DNA of 64,000 bases from Isoetes taiwanensis. Lineage: Eukaryota; Streptophyta; Lycopodiopsida; Isoetales; Isoetaceae. The position numbers and the translations under genes were made by a program. Every line of letters starts with the position of its first letter. Position 1 is the stretch's first letter. The notes under the pieces are model-generated. The model made no database searches. It was not told where the DNA came from and saw only the letters and a program-made list of their open reading frames with translations. Below, piece by piece: positions 10,430-23,512 of this stretch. Where the stretch lies: positions 5,737,668-5,801,667 of the forward strand of contig JAJEKV010000062.1 of assembly GCA_021234155.1 (NCBI GenBank), read 5' to 3'.

Positions 10430-13130
10430 GTAAGTACTTTCTTGTGTATTTACAGGTTAGAAATTTCCATAGAAAAGTCTGTTTCACTTTGTATCAAAGG
10501 CATGACTGTATGAAGAATCATAATATTTTAGACAACATATGAAACAAAGCAAGCGATTGTTAGGACTGACTAAGAACATCCACATCTGCACGAATTTTTG
10601 ATGCTTATGGCAAGCAGGTTTGCTAATGCACCATATTATGCTCGAATTGCTTAAGCATGAATGCAAGGGAAGGCGGCACAGAGAAGGACCCTAAGTGAAG
10701 TTATTTATGCCCTTTAGAACTTGGTAGGAAGTAAAGGATCATAAATGGCGATGGGAATGTTATTCCATCAGGGGTTAAGAGGGCCTTACATCCTATGTCT
10801 GGAGGCAATTGAACTTGATAACTAATTGAGTGTGTACAAACCTATCAAACAGAAGCTACTTAAAATGTTTCCAGAGAATTTTAGATCAATTGCTGGTTTG
10901 AACCTCTTGTGTTGTCTTGTCATTACATAGTTTAGCACATTGGTTGTTCTTACTTGGTCAAACTGGCCATTGAAACCAATACATGATTTAAATTGAAAGT
11001 CTATAAAGGTTATCTCTTTAGACCACTAGCAGATCATTCCAAATGCATGCTTTCACTTTTAACCAGAGCATGGCAAATAATAAAACACCAATAGAGACTG
11101 ATTTGTTGAGTTGGGCTGAATTCTTGGGATGTTTTGAAGAGAAAAATGCACCTTAGATCATATGTTCGATGAATTCTGGGTAGATAAGAAACAATTCTCA
11201 TGAATCAGTTGGAGTTCTATGATAAACAAATGGAAAAGGATTCAGTCGATTAATGATCATCTTCAGGTAAGGCAAGATGCTTGCTGCTCATGGAAGTCAG
11301 GCTTGTTTCAGTAAATTAAGATCATGAATGATATTAGGCTGCGCTATTGGTTTAGTGGCTATGTTTCCAGCTCCAGCCAACTGTGGCAAATGAGAACCTC
11401 CTTCCTTTCTAGAATTCTTAGTCAAGTATTATGTTTCATTTTTCATAACCTGGGTATTACAGTTTGATATTTAGATTTTGGGGTGTCAAATCATTTCATG
11501 AAATCATTACAAGAATCTGCAGAATCTTGTTGGAGAGTTGAATGCTCATATAGGTCGATCTAGAACTTAAAAATTCTATTTTAAACAAGCTAAAGTGTCT
11601 CTTTTTTAAGGAAAATTTGTTGACTTTCGAATGAGGAAGAAATATGTCTTCTGGGGCCTGGGGTTCAATTCTTCATTCTCTTTTTTTTCGTAGCTTACTG
11701 TAGCTGTTGAATTTAAGAGGTCAAGAACAGCGTACATAATGAATCTTTCACTTTTTCATAGTAAATTTTATATTTATGGAACCAAAGCTTTTCTAATATG
11801 CACTCTCAAATGCCAAGAATAATCATTTTGGACTTCAGCTTTTCATATTTGCTGATGGTACTCAATTTTAGATCGCCAGAACTCTTGTATTTCACCATGG
11901 AACTACAGGTCTTCTACCTTTGGGTAATTAGCGGATTAAGAAAAATCAAGGAAGTGTGTACCTCTTATGTGTTGTAAGAGAATCATCTTCTTCACGTGAT
12001 GGTTGGATGGATTTCCTTGACATATTCTACTTGTTGATGATTCATCCACGGTTCTCTATTCGTGATCTCCTACATCTCACTTCAACTTATATCCCAAGAT
12101 ACCATATTGAACTACAGAAGAGTGAATACAAAGTATTGCATCAACCCGCTAGTAGAACCTTGATTTGAAAGCTCTAGTATTGCAATATTCTCAACAATCA
12201 CCCAGTAAAATGTGATTGAATATAATTGTTGCAAACAATGATTTGTCATGATTACTACCATCGGGATCATGACATAAGCATGTGCTTATTAACATGATGT
12301 TTATGTGTATCATGATGTAGTTCCTAAGGTAATAGGTTTGAAACACTAGAGTTGTTTTAATGCTAAAAATTGCATATTAGTTGACATTGTCTATTGCTCA
12401 ATGTTAATTTCAAGTTAAAAGTTTGCATGTACCATTAGTAGGTTGTAGTGGGTAGAAGTTGGGTGTCACTTTGTGTTATCTTGCAATATTGGCATTGTTT
12501 GGTTATCTTGCAATATTGGCCTTAGTTGGTCTTGTTCAACAGATATGCTCATGTGTTTTTTTCTTGAGCAAATCACGGTTGTAAAAATTCTATGAATGGA
12601 TTGGTAAATTAGGACTAGCTTCAAAGGTTAGAAAAGTGCAATTTGTGGCGATTCTCGAAATGGACTAGTTAGACATGCAATTAAAAACAAAAAGTTCGAT
12701 ACTTATTTGTATAACCATTGTAGCTAAAGTTCCTATCACGGCACCATCTAACATCTAAGTTGGGGCATCATTAAGATTGTTGAAATGATAAATGATAAAG
12801 CTTAATGTAGTTGAATATTTTTTTATGAGAATTTGTTATTGGTCATATTAAATTTTATTGGTTTATTTTCTAATACGAAACAATGAATCACTCAGCAGTT
12901 TCTAATAACCAGTTCTAATAACCAATTCTGGTCATATTCAAGAAACTGTATTCAAGATAATCAGCCTTTATCAACATTTATGTGGCATAGAATTCCAAGC
13001 TATGTAAGATGTAATGAGATAGTTGCAAAGTGAAACATTACATCTTCCTTTATAGTAAATATTGTAGTGTGCGCTTAAAATTGAGCATGCATTGTCTTCT
13101 GTCCTTGCAGTTAACTGTATTGTGAGTGAC
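10430..13130. other. Noncoding stretch, probably intronic or intergenic
   Basis: No exon, RNA gene or transposon motif is recognised. Near 12476-12520 TTATCTTGCAATATTGGC is directly repeated. A 70-codon open frame at 11956-12168 has no identifiable features. Confidence 0.45.
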
Positions 13131-13138
13131 TTGTACGA

Positions 13139-14905
13139 ATGTCCGTGACATTGTTCTGTACACATGGTTCACTTGATATTGAACTCTTCGTTGAAGATAC
13201 TCCCCGGTAAGCCTACCATTAGTTAACAAACTCTTGTACAATTAGAATTGAACTTGGTAGACATAGATTCTTTACAGCATTTGACGTGCGATACATATTC
13301 TCGTTATGTTTTGTTGTATAATTGGTAGTTTGGACAGGTGCCCATGCCGGTTCATGTACTTGGTTAATGCATTAGAAAACAAGGAGGAGCCTCTTCAATC
13401 CTGGAAGACATCAGATACTTCATCATCATGCATTGAAACTCATATTTGGACACACCATCCTGTTCTCATTGAAACTCTTGGAAATATCTAATAACACTTG
13501 TCTTATTGTTTGTCTTTAAATAACCTACAAAATGACCATTGATTAGCGTTAAGGGATTTATTTTGGAAACTTTAAGTGGTGTTAAAATCATGTAATTGCT
13601 TCTTGGGCTTGTTGAAATCACGGGACATCACGAAATTTTATAGAACTATGTAAAAGCGAGGCTACTACGATGGCATCACCTTCCATAATGCGTAGTTATG
13701 GGAAGGGAAAAAAAAATCATTTCAGATTGAGGCTTTTAATTAATAACTAATATTATATTATATGTGGGTGGTTCACGAAACATGAGAAATGTTAACACCA
13801 ATGTATAGTGTCATTATTTTTTGCCTTAATTAACTAAAGTGCTTGAGAATGCTATTTATGTTGTCTCTCATCTATGTAATCCATTGCTATGAGTTGAATC
13901 GCACTTCTAAAAAACTGTAAATTTGACAACACATCCCACATTTGAAGCTGTGGTGTTCATCAATTATAGTAAGAATCAATTACATTAAGGAATTCCTTTG
14001 TCCATCCTAAATTAGGTGTAAACATCCTGGAGGGCATATATCTTGTCGATCCTAAAGCTTTAAACCGCGAGCTTGTTGAATAAAGAGATTTAAACTTCTA
14101 AGGCTTTAAACGTGTAGGTTTTAGTAAATGATCATGAGCTTGTTGAATGAGAGGTTGAACTATCTAAATGGTACTATCATAGAGCCCAAATGCAAATAGT
14201 ACTAGTATGGATTTAGCCTTGCTTGTGTGAACGTTGGAAATGGTTTAATGTATTCATAATTATTTGGATGCGCAATGCTGTTTTTCAGAAAATCATTCCA
14301 GGATTTATGTGTCAAAGTGGCGATCCTTGGTACATATCAACTTTTAGATTTTCTAGGAGGACAATATCATTAAACAATTATGTTCTCGAGAGCGGGGGCA
14401 TGGCGGAGTATCTATTTATGGTCCAGTATTCCAAGATGAATTATGTGCAAAACATAATCATGATAGAAAAGGGATCATGTCTATGGCTAATTTTGGACGA
14501 AATACAAACTCCTCTCAATTTTTATAATTTTTTAAACCTGTGAGTTGCATAATTATCATGATTAATCATATGGAAAATAATATCATAACATCAGTTATGA
14601 TGGTGAAAACAGTGTCCTCACTTGGATGGAAAACACACAGTTTTGGTAGAGTAAAGGACCACTCACTTTCTATTTTGGACAAAATGCAAGTGGTGAAAGT
14701 GAAGGATGGCTTTCCTCTACGACCTGTTAAACTGTAAGATTTGATCCCCTTATGTACGATAGTAATTTTCTGCAAACTAATTTTTATTCCCAATTTCAGT
14801 TATGTTGCAGAAGTTACAGAGGATCCATGGAAAGGTGAAAAACTACCTCTAGGAGCATCAATTCCTCCTAAACCTTTAATAAGTCAAAATCAAGGAAGGG
14901 GCAAG
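13139..14905 (+). CDS. Cyclophilin-type peptidyl-prolyl cis-trans isomerase, multi-exon
   Basis: Cyclophilins catalyse cis-trans isomerisation of Xaa-Pro bonds. Exon 13139-13206 begins with ATG (MSVTLFCTHGSLDIELFVE), ends at donor CCCG|GTAAGC, and matches the N-terminus of the short PPIL-like cyclophilins. After an acceptor at 14288 comes KIIPGFMCQSGDP (family FHRxIPGFMxQxGD). From 14393 follows GHGGVSIYGPVFQDE, then RKGIMSMANFGRNTNSSQF (family MANxGxxTNxSQFF). After an intron, 14610-14735 gives CPHLDGKHTV, GRVKDHSLSILDKMQ. A last exon from about 14802 encodes YVAEVTEDPWKGE and an IPPKPL tail. The exon for the TxxNFLALC part was not found. Frame breaks near 14516-14535 and 14640 are T-run length differences, so the gene may be intact in reality. 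Confidence 0.7.
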
Positions 14906-16300
14906 TGTACAATCCAATGACATTTATTGATGTCACTACATACAAGTCACCATATTAAGTTGTTAGATTATTGTGCCACCATATAACATTTGCACATGAA
15001 GTGATGCACATATTGCCAAATTCTATTGAATGTCGAGCATGATGGATTTTGTTGCAATAAAGGCAAGTGGTTACTCCCCAGTTGCCTTCTTTGCCTAGTG
15101 AACTTGTTAACTTATACAACACGACTAGGTTTAAGCAGAGAATCTAGAACGACATTGCTTTAACATGCTTCAAATTAACAATGGTTTTAAAATTTTATTT
15201 AACTTAAAATACTGTAAATAGTGATGAAACAAAGTGCTAACACACTATGGATTGTGTGCACGCCATATGTGATTATTTTGTGTGTTCCAAATTCTCTCCT
15301 GTCTTTATATATCTATCTATCTTCTCTGTTCTCTCACTACATTCTTTTTCTATCTCATCTCTATTCTCTCTATATATTTTTTACTTTTATTCCTCTGTTT
15401 CCATGCTATGATACCATAAAACAATTTAACAACCTAAACACACGATGAGCATGAATTGCAAGAATCGGAGATGGACCCATGGCATTCACTCTCTATTAAT
15501 ATACACAGTTATTTACAACCAAGAAGCTAAAATTATCCATAATCGTAATCTGGTTTTTCAACGTCTACTTTCGTTAGAAACAGAATATCCTTTATTAATT
15601 TAATAGAACGATATGTTGTTGTATCCCTCAAGCTTTTTGGACAAAAGCCTTTGGTTTCTATATTAGAACCCGAATTTGAGGCGCTCTTGGAGTTCAAGAG
15701 AGCTTTTATTTTATGGCCTAAAAAGGATATATTACGCCTTACCTCGGGGAATGGAGGAATTCTCTACCCCACAAACACAGTTATAATATATAAATTGGCA
15801 AAAGTCGGAGAGCAATATACACCATCGAGCTAAGTGATCCGACTCAAGGCTTATTAAGGGATGAGCTTTTGGAGCACAATTGCACATTATTACATGATTG
15901 TTGTGACATACCGGATGGCATGCATGTGATTAGCTTCATTGATCCTAATCATGATGTTGTTGATCTGACGGTGGAAGAAGACGCCATAATGAATCAGTAT
16001 CCTATGCCGAAAAGCCTTCTAGGAGGTGTCAAACTTGTGCTAAAATGCCACGGTTGTATGACTGATCAATGGCAAATTATCCTCGATGCGGGTACTGATT
16101 GATAATGTTGATGTATTGAAGCTTATGAAGGCGGTGAAAAAGATGTACATAGAGGTGGAACCCCTACGCCATGAAAGTAGAAGTTGGTAATACAAAAGGG
16201 AGAAAGGGGGGGAGAGAAGAGGGGGTTATAAAATGATAAATTGCACACCAAGGACACCTACCATGCTTAATAAAGGTGAAAGAAAAATCCACAAGAAACC
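14906..16300. other. AT-rich stretch with two orphan open frames
   Basis: Frames at 15651-15833 and 15869-16102 (the latter with DIPDGMHVISFIDPNHDVVDL) look more protein-like than average but match nothing I know. They may be the 5' part of the DUF7869-type element that follows, or another relic. There are CT-rich runs at 15300-15400. Confidence 0.35.
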
Positions 16301-16309
16301 ACCATTTTA

Positions 16310-18060
16310 GATTTAAGTCTTCATTTGTTGCTTCAGAAGATATTATGCTGGCTTTTCATCAAGCAAGATCACATGCATGAGAGTGTTCTATTGGAATATG
16401 AAATCACTAGAAAGGACCACATTTGCACACAACATGCTAGATCCTTGCTCAAAAAATGATCGGTCGGGGAACTCATATTAACTAATAACCATGTTTGCTT
16501 GAAAGCATGGTGTAGAATATAATACCAATGTCAACATTTTATAAGTGGAGGAAGCTTTTTTTATCTGTTGACAGAGTAGCTGAACATGGAAATATTGGGT
16601 CAAAGAAACCAAGATCTCATGCACTCACTATAATGCAATGTTATCTACGTATATAGACGAAAATGCAAAGACTATGCCTTATAGATCAAAAATAACAATG
16701 ACTAGTAAATGGGCATGAGTAGATGGTATGAGGACAAATGCGGAAAGGCTCCCATCTTAACCAAAGAAAATATACATCAGAAGATTGGCGTTAGTGTGAC
16801 AGAGATGACTAGCAAGCATGTATATCCATCCTCATTTTTAAGCAGGTGGAAGAAACACTATTTAAAAGTTGCAATAGTCAAGAGGACTGCATTTTCAAAG
16901 TGTAACAACTATATTGTAATAAAGGAAAAATTGGTTAAGACTAAAGATCTAAGAGAGAGAAGAGAATTGCAAATGGAAAAGAAAGCACACGTGACAGCAC
17001 AGATCTTTTGTAGAAACCTTTACTGGTGATGGAGAGCTTTATCACACCATGCTCATGAGCAAGCCCTTACAATCATTCCAGATAAAATGGACCAGAGAAA
17101 AAATATGGTACCTCGACTAGAGAAATTGGGGAAATTAATATGGAGGAAAAAATGCTTGAAAGTTAGTCTCTCTGGTGCATTAATGCATGGCCATGACATT
17201 GGCACATTAGGTCACTTTTCACTCGATCTATAACCCAATGACTCGAACTTTCATGTTGATTGCTTGAATCATGCATTAAAAACCATGGAGATTGCTTCAG
17301 AAGATAGTGGAGTCATTTAAGAGAAGATCACCTTGACTGCATATGGGAACTACACCTTCATTTGGATGGTTTGAAAACTAAAATAGTCAATGCTACTAAG
17401 AATGATTTTGTAGCTCCATCGAAGCAATCAATACAACCCCGAAAGCTACTTAGGAGACTCTATTTGCAATTAGACAACTGCTCTGGTCAAAACAAAACAG
17501 ATATTTGTTCTCATATTTTTCTTACCTTATTTATTTAGGTCTTTTTGATCAAATATGATGGTTGATTACGACTCTTTTGAGAGTGTAGTTCCACGACACC
17601 AGCACCATATCTTGTGAATGAGGTTCCTAACTGAATATCTTTTGTAAAAGACTATATTCCAGTCAAATCTGAGCATTTGATTGGTCATTTGGAGCTTCTA
17701 TTCTTCGAATGAAGGATGGATGGCCACTCATATATTACAAGGATGAGGCCAGATCATCGAGAATGGCTATCGGAACAAAATTACGAATGTGGAACACAAA
17801 TGACAATGGTTTTTCGACAATACCAAGTGGGTAAGGTTGTTAAGCCATATGGAAGCTTGAAGGATGCAAGTGCATTAAGATCGTCCATTGCAAAGTACAT
17901 AATGCATTTGGCAGTTATCTCTAAGGTTGGTATGAATTCATGGTTTAATGAATACATGAATGAAGTTATTGACTATTGGTCCTCTCAAATGCATGTGCTG
18001 GTTCTCCAATTTGTTTTTAAGGCGTTAAAGAGGTATTTAATCAATGGTTTAACATAAGAT
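16310..18060 (+). pseudogene. DUF7869-type transposase-like gene, decayed
   Basis: Across several frames the order of motifs follows a widespread, uncharacterised eukaryotic transposon protein (DUF7869 type). They are SVLLEYEITRKDHICTQHAR near 16380; GNIGSKKPRSHALTIMQ near 16590; RWKKHYLKVAIVKRTAFSKC and LREREL-like coiled segments (16709-17029); IIPDKMDQRKNMVPRL near 17080; GALMHGHDIGTLGHF; then LQLDNCSGQNK near 17465, which holds the invariant D-N-C/T-xx-N/QNK signature of the catalytic-like core; and DGWPLIYYKDEA near 17715. The usual VGHTHEDID block is lost. Many frameshifts and stops show a dead copy. A second, better preserved member lies at 26.5-29.2 kb on the other strand. Confidence 0.7.
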
Positions 18061-19440
18061 TGTTGTGTCTGTATGTATTTATTTCCGTATGTTTGTGGCA
18101 TTGCAGTGTGGTTTTCGGCAAGGTTTTTTGTTTTGTATGGACGAGTCTTTCAATGGCCCTATATTTTTGGAAAGCAACTTTTTATATCCCCTATATTTTT
18201 GGAAAGCAAGTTTTTGTATTCCCTGGTGCGCTTAGTAGGCGGACGGCCTGCTGTGAAGCGGCGGACAGATGGAGTTGGTTCAGAGCTTCGAGACCGTGTG
18301 TTCAAGAAATTGCATAAATTTGTGGGCCCGAATCTGAAGCATTTGGTGGAGTGACCGGCCTAAACAAGCAGCGGCTACTGTTTTGGGTTGCACAAGCGGC
18401 GAGTAGATAAGTGAATCCCTTGTTCTGGGCTCCTTGCATTAAAATCTGGTAGGTTCCATCCATGCTTCTTAATTTTTATTGAGCTATTGAGGAGGTATTA
18501 TGCTTCTTGTAGAGAAGCCTCTGGTGAAGGCCATATGGCCAACAGGTTCGATTCCCCTCAGCTTATTTTGTATTTTTCTTCTTAGAGTGCAGCTTTGGAA
18601 GATCATGCTAATTTATAACAGATCGGCAAGCAGGCTGCACCTGCGATTATTTGACACAATAGTCATTAAGATAATTTGTGGATAATTTTTTTAGTGTAGT
18701 CATTGGTGTTTTTGGATATCTTATTGGGTGTAGTCAATGGTTCCTATGCACCTTTGGTTTGGACAGGCCTTTTCAAGAAAGGAAGGAGCACCGAAGATGT
18801 GGAAGATTCCAAAGAGAGGGATTCGAGTGACAGATTGTGTGCACCATTTTGTGATTATTGACGAGGGTAGTGGAGAGCATGGCAATGCTGCCACGTCTAG
18901 AAGTGTACAAGTAGTGTTCTTCATATACACAGGCACAGATAGCTCAGATTACCATCGCTTTTATTGATATTAAGAATGCGCCCATCTCGCGAAGTGAAAC
19001 TCTAGATTACCTACTTTAGATTATCTACAAGAAGTCCTGAATATGCAAATGTACCTTCTGATTGTTATATGAATAAAGAATATAGTTTCTTTTCAGTGGT
19101 TCTATTTTATTCAAGTTTTTTCCCAGTCGTTTTAGCAATGGATTGACTCTCAACCATTCATTTGGAATATTTTGTAGTATATGCTCACATCTGAAGGCCA
19201 AGAATAAAAAGCAATAAGGATAGCAAATAAGGAAGCTAATAAAAAACATTCAAATCTTTAATGCTCCATTCCGTATATATATATATATATATCTCGACCT
19301 CGACCTCTGTATGTATTTAGTTTAAAGGCCCATTAAACCCTTAGGATTCCCTTTGTCTCTTGTCTTGCGAAAATATCATACATTTTAGATAATTATTGCA
19401 TGCTTTGCTTGACCTCGACCTCGACCTCTGTTAATAACTA
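18061..19440. other. Stretch without recognised gene
   Basis: Open frames at 18073-18354 (ends GSELRDRVFKKLHKFVG) and 18737-18967 are not recognised. An (AT)n run sits at 19275-19292, followed by CTCGACCTCGACCTCTG, a phrase that recurs at about 19411 and loosely at 36340-36410. Confidence 0.4.
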
Positions 19441-20110
19441 TTGCCTTGAGGCAGTATCTTGATGCTTGCTTCCTCAGCAAGCTTTGGGATGCCAGTGCCC
19501 TTGAACATGTCAAGGCAAGACACTACAAATGCCACATAAATCCCACATTGGAGCGAGGCCCGCAATGCTACTTATGTGCCTACTTGCCCATGACAAAGGC
19601 GCGGACTCATTGCCTCCATTAGCGCGGGGAGCACACCATCTTCGAATTGAGACGGGCAGATGGATTGGTGAGCCACGCCAGGACAGGCTCTGTCAATGCT
19701 GCCAAATGGGAGTCATTGAGGATGAATCTCATACTCTTCAAAGTTGCCCAGCATATGATCAAATCCGGATGCACTATCTTTGAGTTGGTCGAGCTTTGGC
19801 CCGGCCGCTACATGTGACATTGAGCCGGCTTAGGTGCGGTCTTTGGGATCCTAACCGAGGAGGTTATGGGCGTGCGAGATCAGTTATGTCCTCGGACACA
19901 CACTTGACATGTATATATACATTTATTTCATGATGATGTATACTTGTACAGTTTGACAGACTGCCACGATTTTCCCTCGAAAACCCTTCGGGGCAGGGGT
20001 TTTTTAACCCGGACAGTAATAAGTTTGTTGTGCTCCTTCTGGGTCCATAGACCGATTGGTCTTAGTGAACGATAAAAATCATTCTTTCTTTCTTTCTTTT
20101 CTCGTAAAGG
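19440..20110 (+). mobile_element. LINE 3' end with C-terminal zinc motif and (TTCT)n tail, copy 1
   Basis: Coding end: HVKARHYKCHINP, then AHHLRIETGRWIGEP, then CQCCQMGVIEDESHTLQSC and PAYDQIR (19529-19783). The C-x2-C...EDExHxLxxC pattern is the zinc-knuckle-like end of an ORF2-type protein after RT. The 3' UTR contains a hairpin TTTTCCCTCGAAAA, a GGGG-TTTTTT block, CCATAGACCGATTGGTCTTAG, and ends GATAAAAATCATTCTTTCTTTC. The same order occurs at 33.9-34.8 kb. The tail is a tetranucleotide repeat rather than poly(A). The element is 5'-truncated. Confidence 0.75.
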
Positions 20111-20980
20111 TCTAAACCCCCCAAAAAAAAAAGTTTAAAGGCCTCTTAAACCCTTAGGATTCCATTTGCCTCTTAGTCTTGGAGAAAATATTGTACATTT
20201 AAATTACATCCTTTGCTTCTATACCCAACATAAGGTACGCATTGCATGCGCAATTTAAAAGGAGCTCCTTATCCTATCATCCTACTTCCACTCACTAACA
20301 AGAGCTTGTCAAATGAAACATGTTTTTACATTTGATGATGGGTCTGTTGAATTCGATGGGCACTATCCAGAGCTTGTCAAGTGATCGCAGTTAGTTTCAA
20401 TGATGTATTTGTTGAATTTGATAGTTTCAAGATGTAATACATTATTTTACTATCTTCCATGCGACACTTGCCAATCACCACAAAAGAAATCATAGAATTG
20501 TACGTCTGTACAAGGTGCAATTTTTTAAAATTCTTTAAGACGTGCGTCAAAAAGATTAAATCTTAATGCTAGTCACTAAATGCTCAGGTTACCTGGCCAA
20601 ACCTTTAACGTTTGCAAACTAACATATCCTGATTAGCTACTACATTAAACTTGACTTCCATAAGTATGCCACTGCTTGCTATTGAAACAACAAGAGAAGC
20701 GCAGTGAAGTAGAGCGCATGTTTATCAGGCTTGGGGCTTAAAAAAACAATTTGAAGTGATATAATCAAGAAACGAAACACGAGACAGTAGAACAACAAAT
20801 AAGAAATAAAGGCAAGTTAGAACCATATAGCACAGAAATCCCAGACTCAAAAGCATCTTAGAGAGAAATCATTCTCATGCCCCCAGCTTAAAACCTAGGA
20901 AACAGAAAAAGGCATTAAATTTTACATATGCAGACACCTAGAACTTAGCATCCTTCAACAAATATTCATATGCAATCCTA
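20111..20980. other. Spacer and probable 3' UTR of SNF8
   Basis: No other gene is visible. The part directly below 20981 is probably the SNF8 3' untranslated region (minus strand), but no clear poly(A) signal could be assigned. Confidence 0.4.
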
Positions 20981-23512
20981 TCATCCCAATTCATCGATGG
21001 ATGAACTGACACATGGAAACCAATAGCGACGCCTGCCATCAGGATGACCATCATCCACCATCGCCAAACCATCCTGTTAATTGAAGAGAAGTTCAGACTT
21101 TTAAGTACCAACAAGAATCACCACCTATTGATCGTTCTACATCAGAGAAATGACATGCCTTCATTAGTGTTTCAAAGGCGTCTACAATGCGCCCCAGTGA
21201 CCAGGAAAGAGTTGCCTGTATGTCTTCAGCGGTTACATATCCAGATGCCTGCATTCAGCGTGGCAGGTCATTATCCATAGCTCATTGCAAATGCAAAGTC
21301 CCATATAATATAACAAATTCAACATTTACTTGAGCAATTTCTAAAATCTGGTTATGGTCTTTATTCAGCTCCGTAGGAACTGATCGGACAAGCTTTCTCC
21401 TTCCCAAAGAAAAGATCTCAAACCCACTTCCCAGAGCCTGCAAATCATGCGCGATATACGACCAGCTATCAATTATCTTCAAATCTGCAGCACAATATAA
21501 AATATCATAAAAATAACGTTCTAATGGTGATGCTCTATGGTTACTGCCAGGGTATGAAGCACCTTCAGTTTATTAATGGCTCTCATGCAGTCATCTTCTG
21601 TGATTGGTTCCCGGGGAGCCCCTCGTCTTTTGAGAGCAACAGGCGCAGTTCCTCAAGATCAATAAGCCCACCATTATGAGCCCTTGTTGCTAGGCATACG
21701 TCAACAATTTGTACCCCTATTAAACAGTTTCAATAGTTTAGATAAACTAAATTAGCAAATGCAAATATCATAAAGTGCAGTAAGATGTCCATATGTGAAC
21801 ATATGACTTGACAAACGAGAATGAAATTTATGCCAGTACAGTCATATGCATAGTTTACATGGGATAGTTAAATAAATTATACCAGTCCCTTGGAGCAGCA
21901 AGAAACGAGTTTCAAGAGGGTGATACAAGCATCTATAAGACCAATTACATGCAGCAATTTGCATTTCAATCTGCAAGTAGATGCAATCTATTTTCTATAT
22001 CTACTCATTGAAAAATATTTCCAAAGAATACATTTTGTTTGCTTTCCTACCTACTCCAAAGTACACCTAATATTAACAGTAGGCACCCTCTAATATTTTC
22101 AAAGAATACATTCTATTTGCTTTCCTACTTGCTCCAAAGTACACCTAATATTAACAGTAGGCATTGTTTCATATCAGGCCTAAATGTGTCTCCCATAATA
22201 TTGTGAGATTTCCTTTTCTTTGATGAGCATCCTCCCATAAATCATCTCTTCATTATGATTTTGTTAATAGAGAAAAATGAGGCTAACTCTACTTGTCTCC
22301 TTTAAGGATGCTTCCTCATATTTAAGCAAGTTCATGATCAAATAAAGATATGCCTTTCTGATCATAAAATTTCATATGTGTATTTGTGAGATGGGGAGAG
22401 AGAGACCTAATTCATAGTAGAAGTCCCCTATTCCCAAGAGTTCTGCCCAAAAGCCTTTGTTCGAAGCAAGAGGGTCTACCCCAACTTTTGCACACATGAT
22501 ATGAAATTGGGTCCTAAAAGAAGGATTTTTCCTGATATCATTCTGCACACAAAACAAAACACAAAAGCTCATCCCACAGACACCTTTTTCCTAGAGAACT
22601 ACAAAGCAATTTGTGGACCATGAGTTTTACTGAAAGTATTATAGGATGTTTAGCAATTAACGACATCAAAAGACCTTGATCAAAAGACCTACAAAATGCA
22701 AATAAAAAAGAAGCATGCCATTAATATTGCTTTTGAACCTTTAAGGAAAAGATAAATGATAAGAAAGCAGACATGAAGAATTAAAGCCCAACAAAGATGT
22801 GTAGTCTATCTGTCAAAAGCTCTACAAGGTCCTACAATCTTACTTTATTTTTAACAAGTTTCTAGTTCCTTGGGGAGATAAAAATATAAGATTGTCCAAT
22901 CATTTGTTTTTAACAGTTTCCAAGTTCCTTAGGACATGTATATACGTAAGATGTAGAATGGACAAAACACTAATTCAAAACAGCATAGTGTTCGAATAAT
23001 TTCCAATGCAAGTCTATCATGATATTAAAAAAAGGGAACTGCAAACGTGCCTTGTGCTTACGCGCAAACTCCTCTAGCTGTGTCCGAAAGGTTGAAAGCT
23101 GCTCTTTCATCAGCTCGGTTCTTAACTGAGCAACATTATCACCGACAGAACGATACTGGTTCTGCACACAATGACACACCATATTTACATACTGCGCCCA
23201 TCATGAAATCAATGACATAAGAAAATTCATGATTAAATTGCCTTCCAAACTATCAAGATAGAATAACGTTAGCCCAGATCATAAGAAACATTTCGATGCT
23301 GGCCTCGAATTTTAGTATATGATTTTGAGTCAACCTCATAATATAGTGACGTTAATGAATCGGCATTTTTGTTGTACTTGACTATGGTTGTAAGAGGCTT
23401 TATACATAACTCCGTCAAAACAGATAGAGCAAAGCACGGAAGACAAAAAGATACAACTTACCCTAGCAGCAGCTGCAGAATGGAGACCGGAAATCCCTGG
23501 GCGCCGCTTCAT
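20981..23512 (-). CDS. SNF8: SNF8 / VPS22 (EAP30), ESCRT-II subunit, seven exons
   Basis: ESCRT-II acts on endosomes in sorting ubiquitinated membrane proteins into multivesicular bodies; SNF8 is a core winged-helix subunit. All exons are found: 23512-23462 ([17 protein letters not shown]), 23161-23051 ([14 protein letters not shown]...EEFARKHK), 22542-22407 ([10 protein letters not shown]...[16 protein letters not shown]), 21716-21563 ([20 protein letters not shown]...), 21437-21330 ([19 protein letters not shown]...), 21248-21159 ([18 protein letters not shown]), 21073-20981 ([19 protein letters not shown]). Phases agree throughout. The predicted length is about 247 residues, close to plant VPS22. 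Two introns, after exons 2 and 6, start with GC instead of GT (AAG|GCACGT, AAG|GCATGT). Exon 4 needs one extra base, most simply in the A4 run at about 21629-21632, to stay open; otherwise a stop follows. Confidence 0.93.
22022..22165. repeat. Tandem duplication (78 bp) inside SNF8 intron 3
   Basis: CAAAGAATACATT-T-TTTGCTTTCCTAC followed by CTCCAAAGTACACCTAATAT and TAACAGTAGGCA occurs twice, at 22022 and 22100, with few differences. It is a recent local duplication in intronic DNA and does not touch splice sites. Confidence 0.85.
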
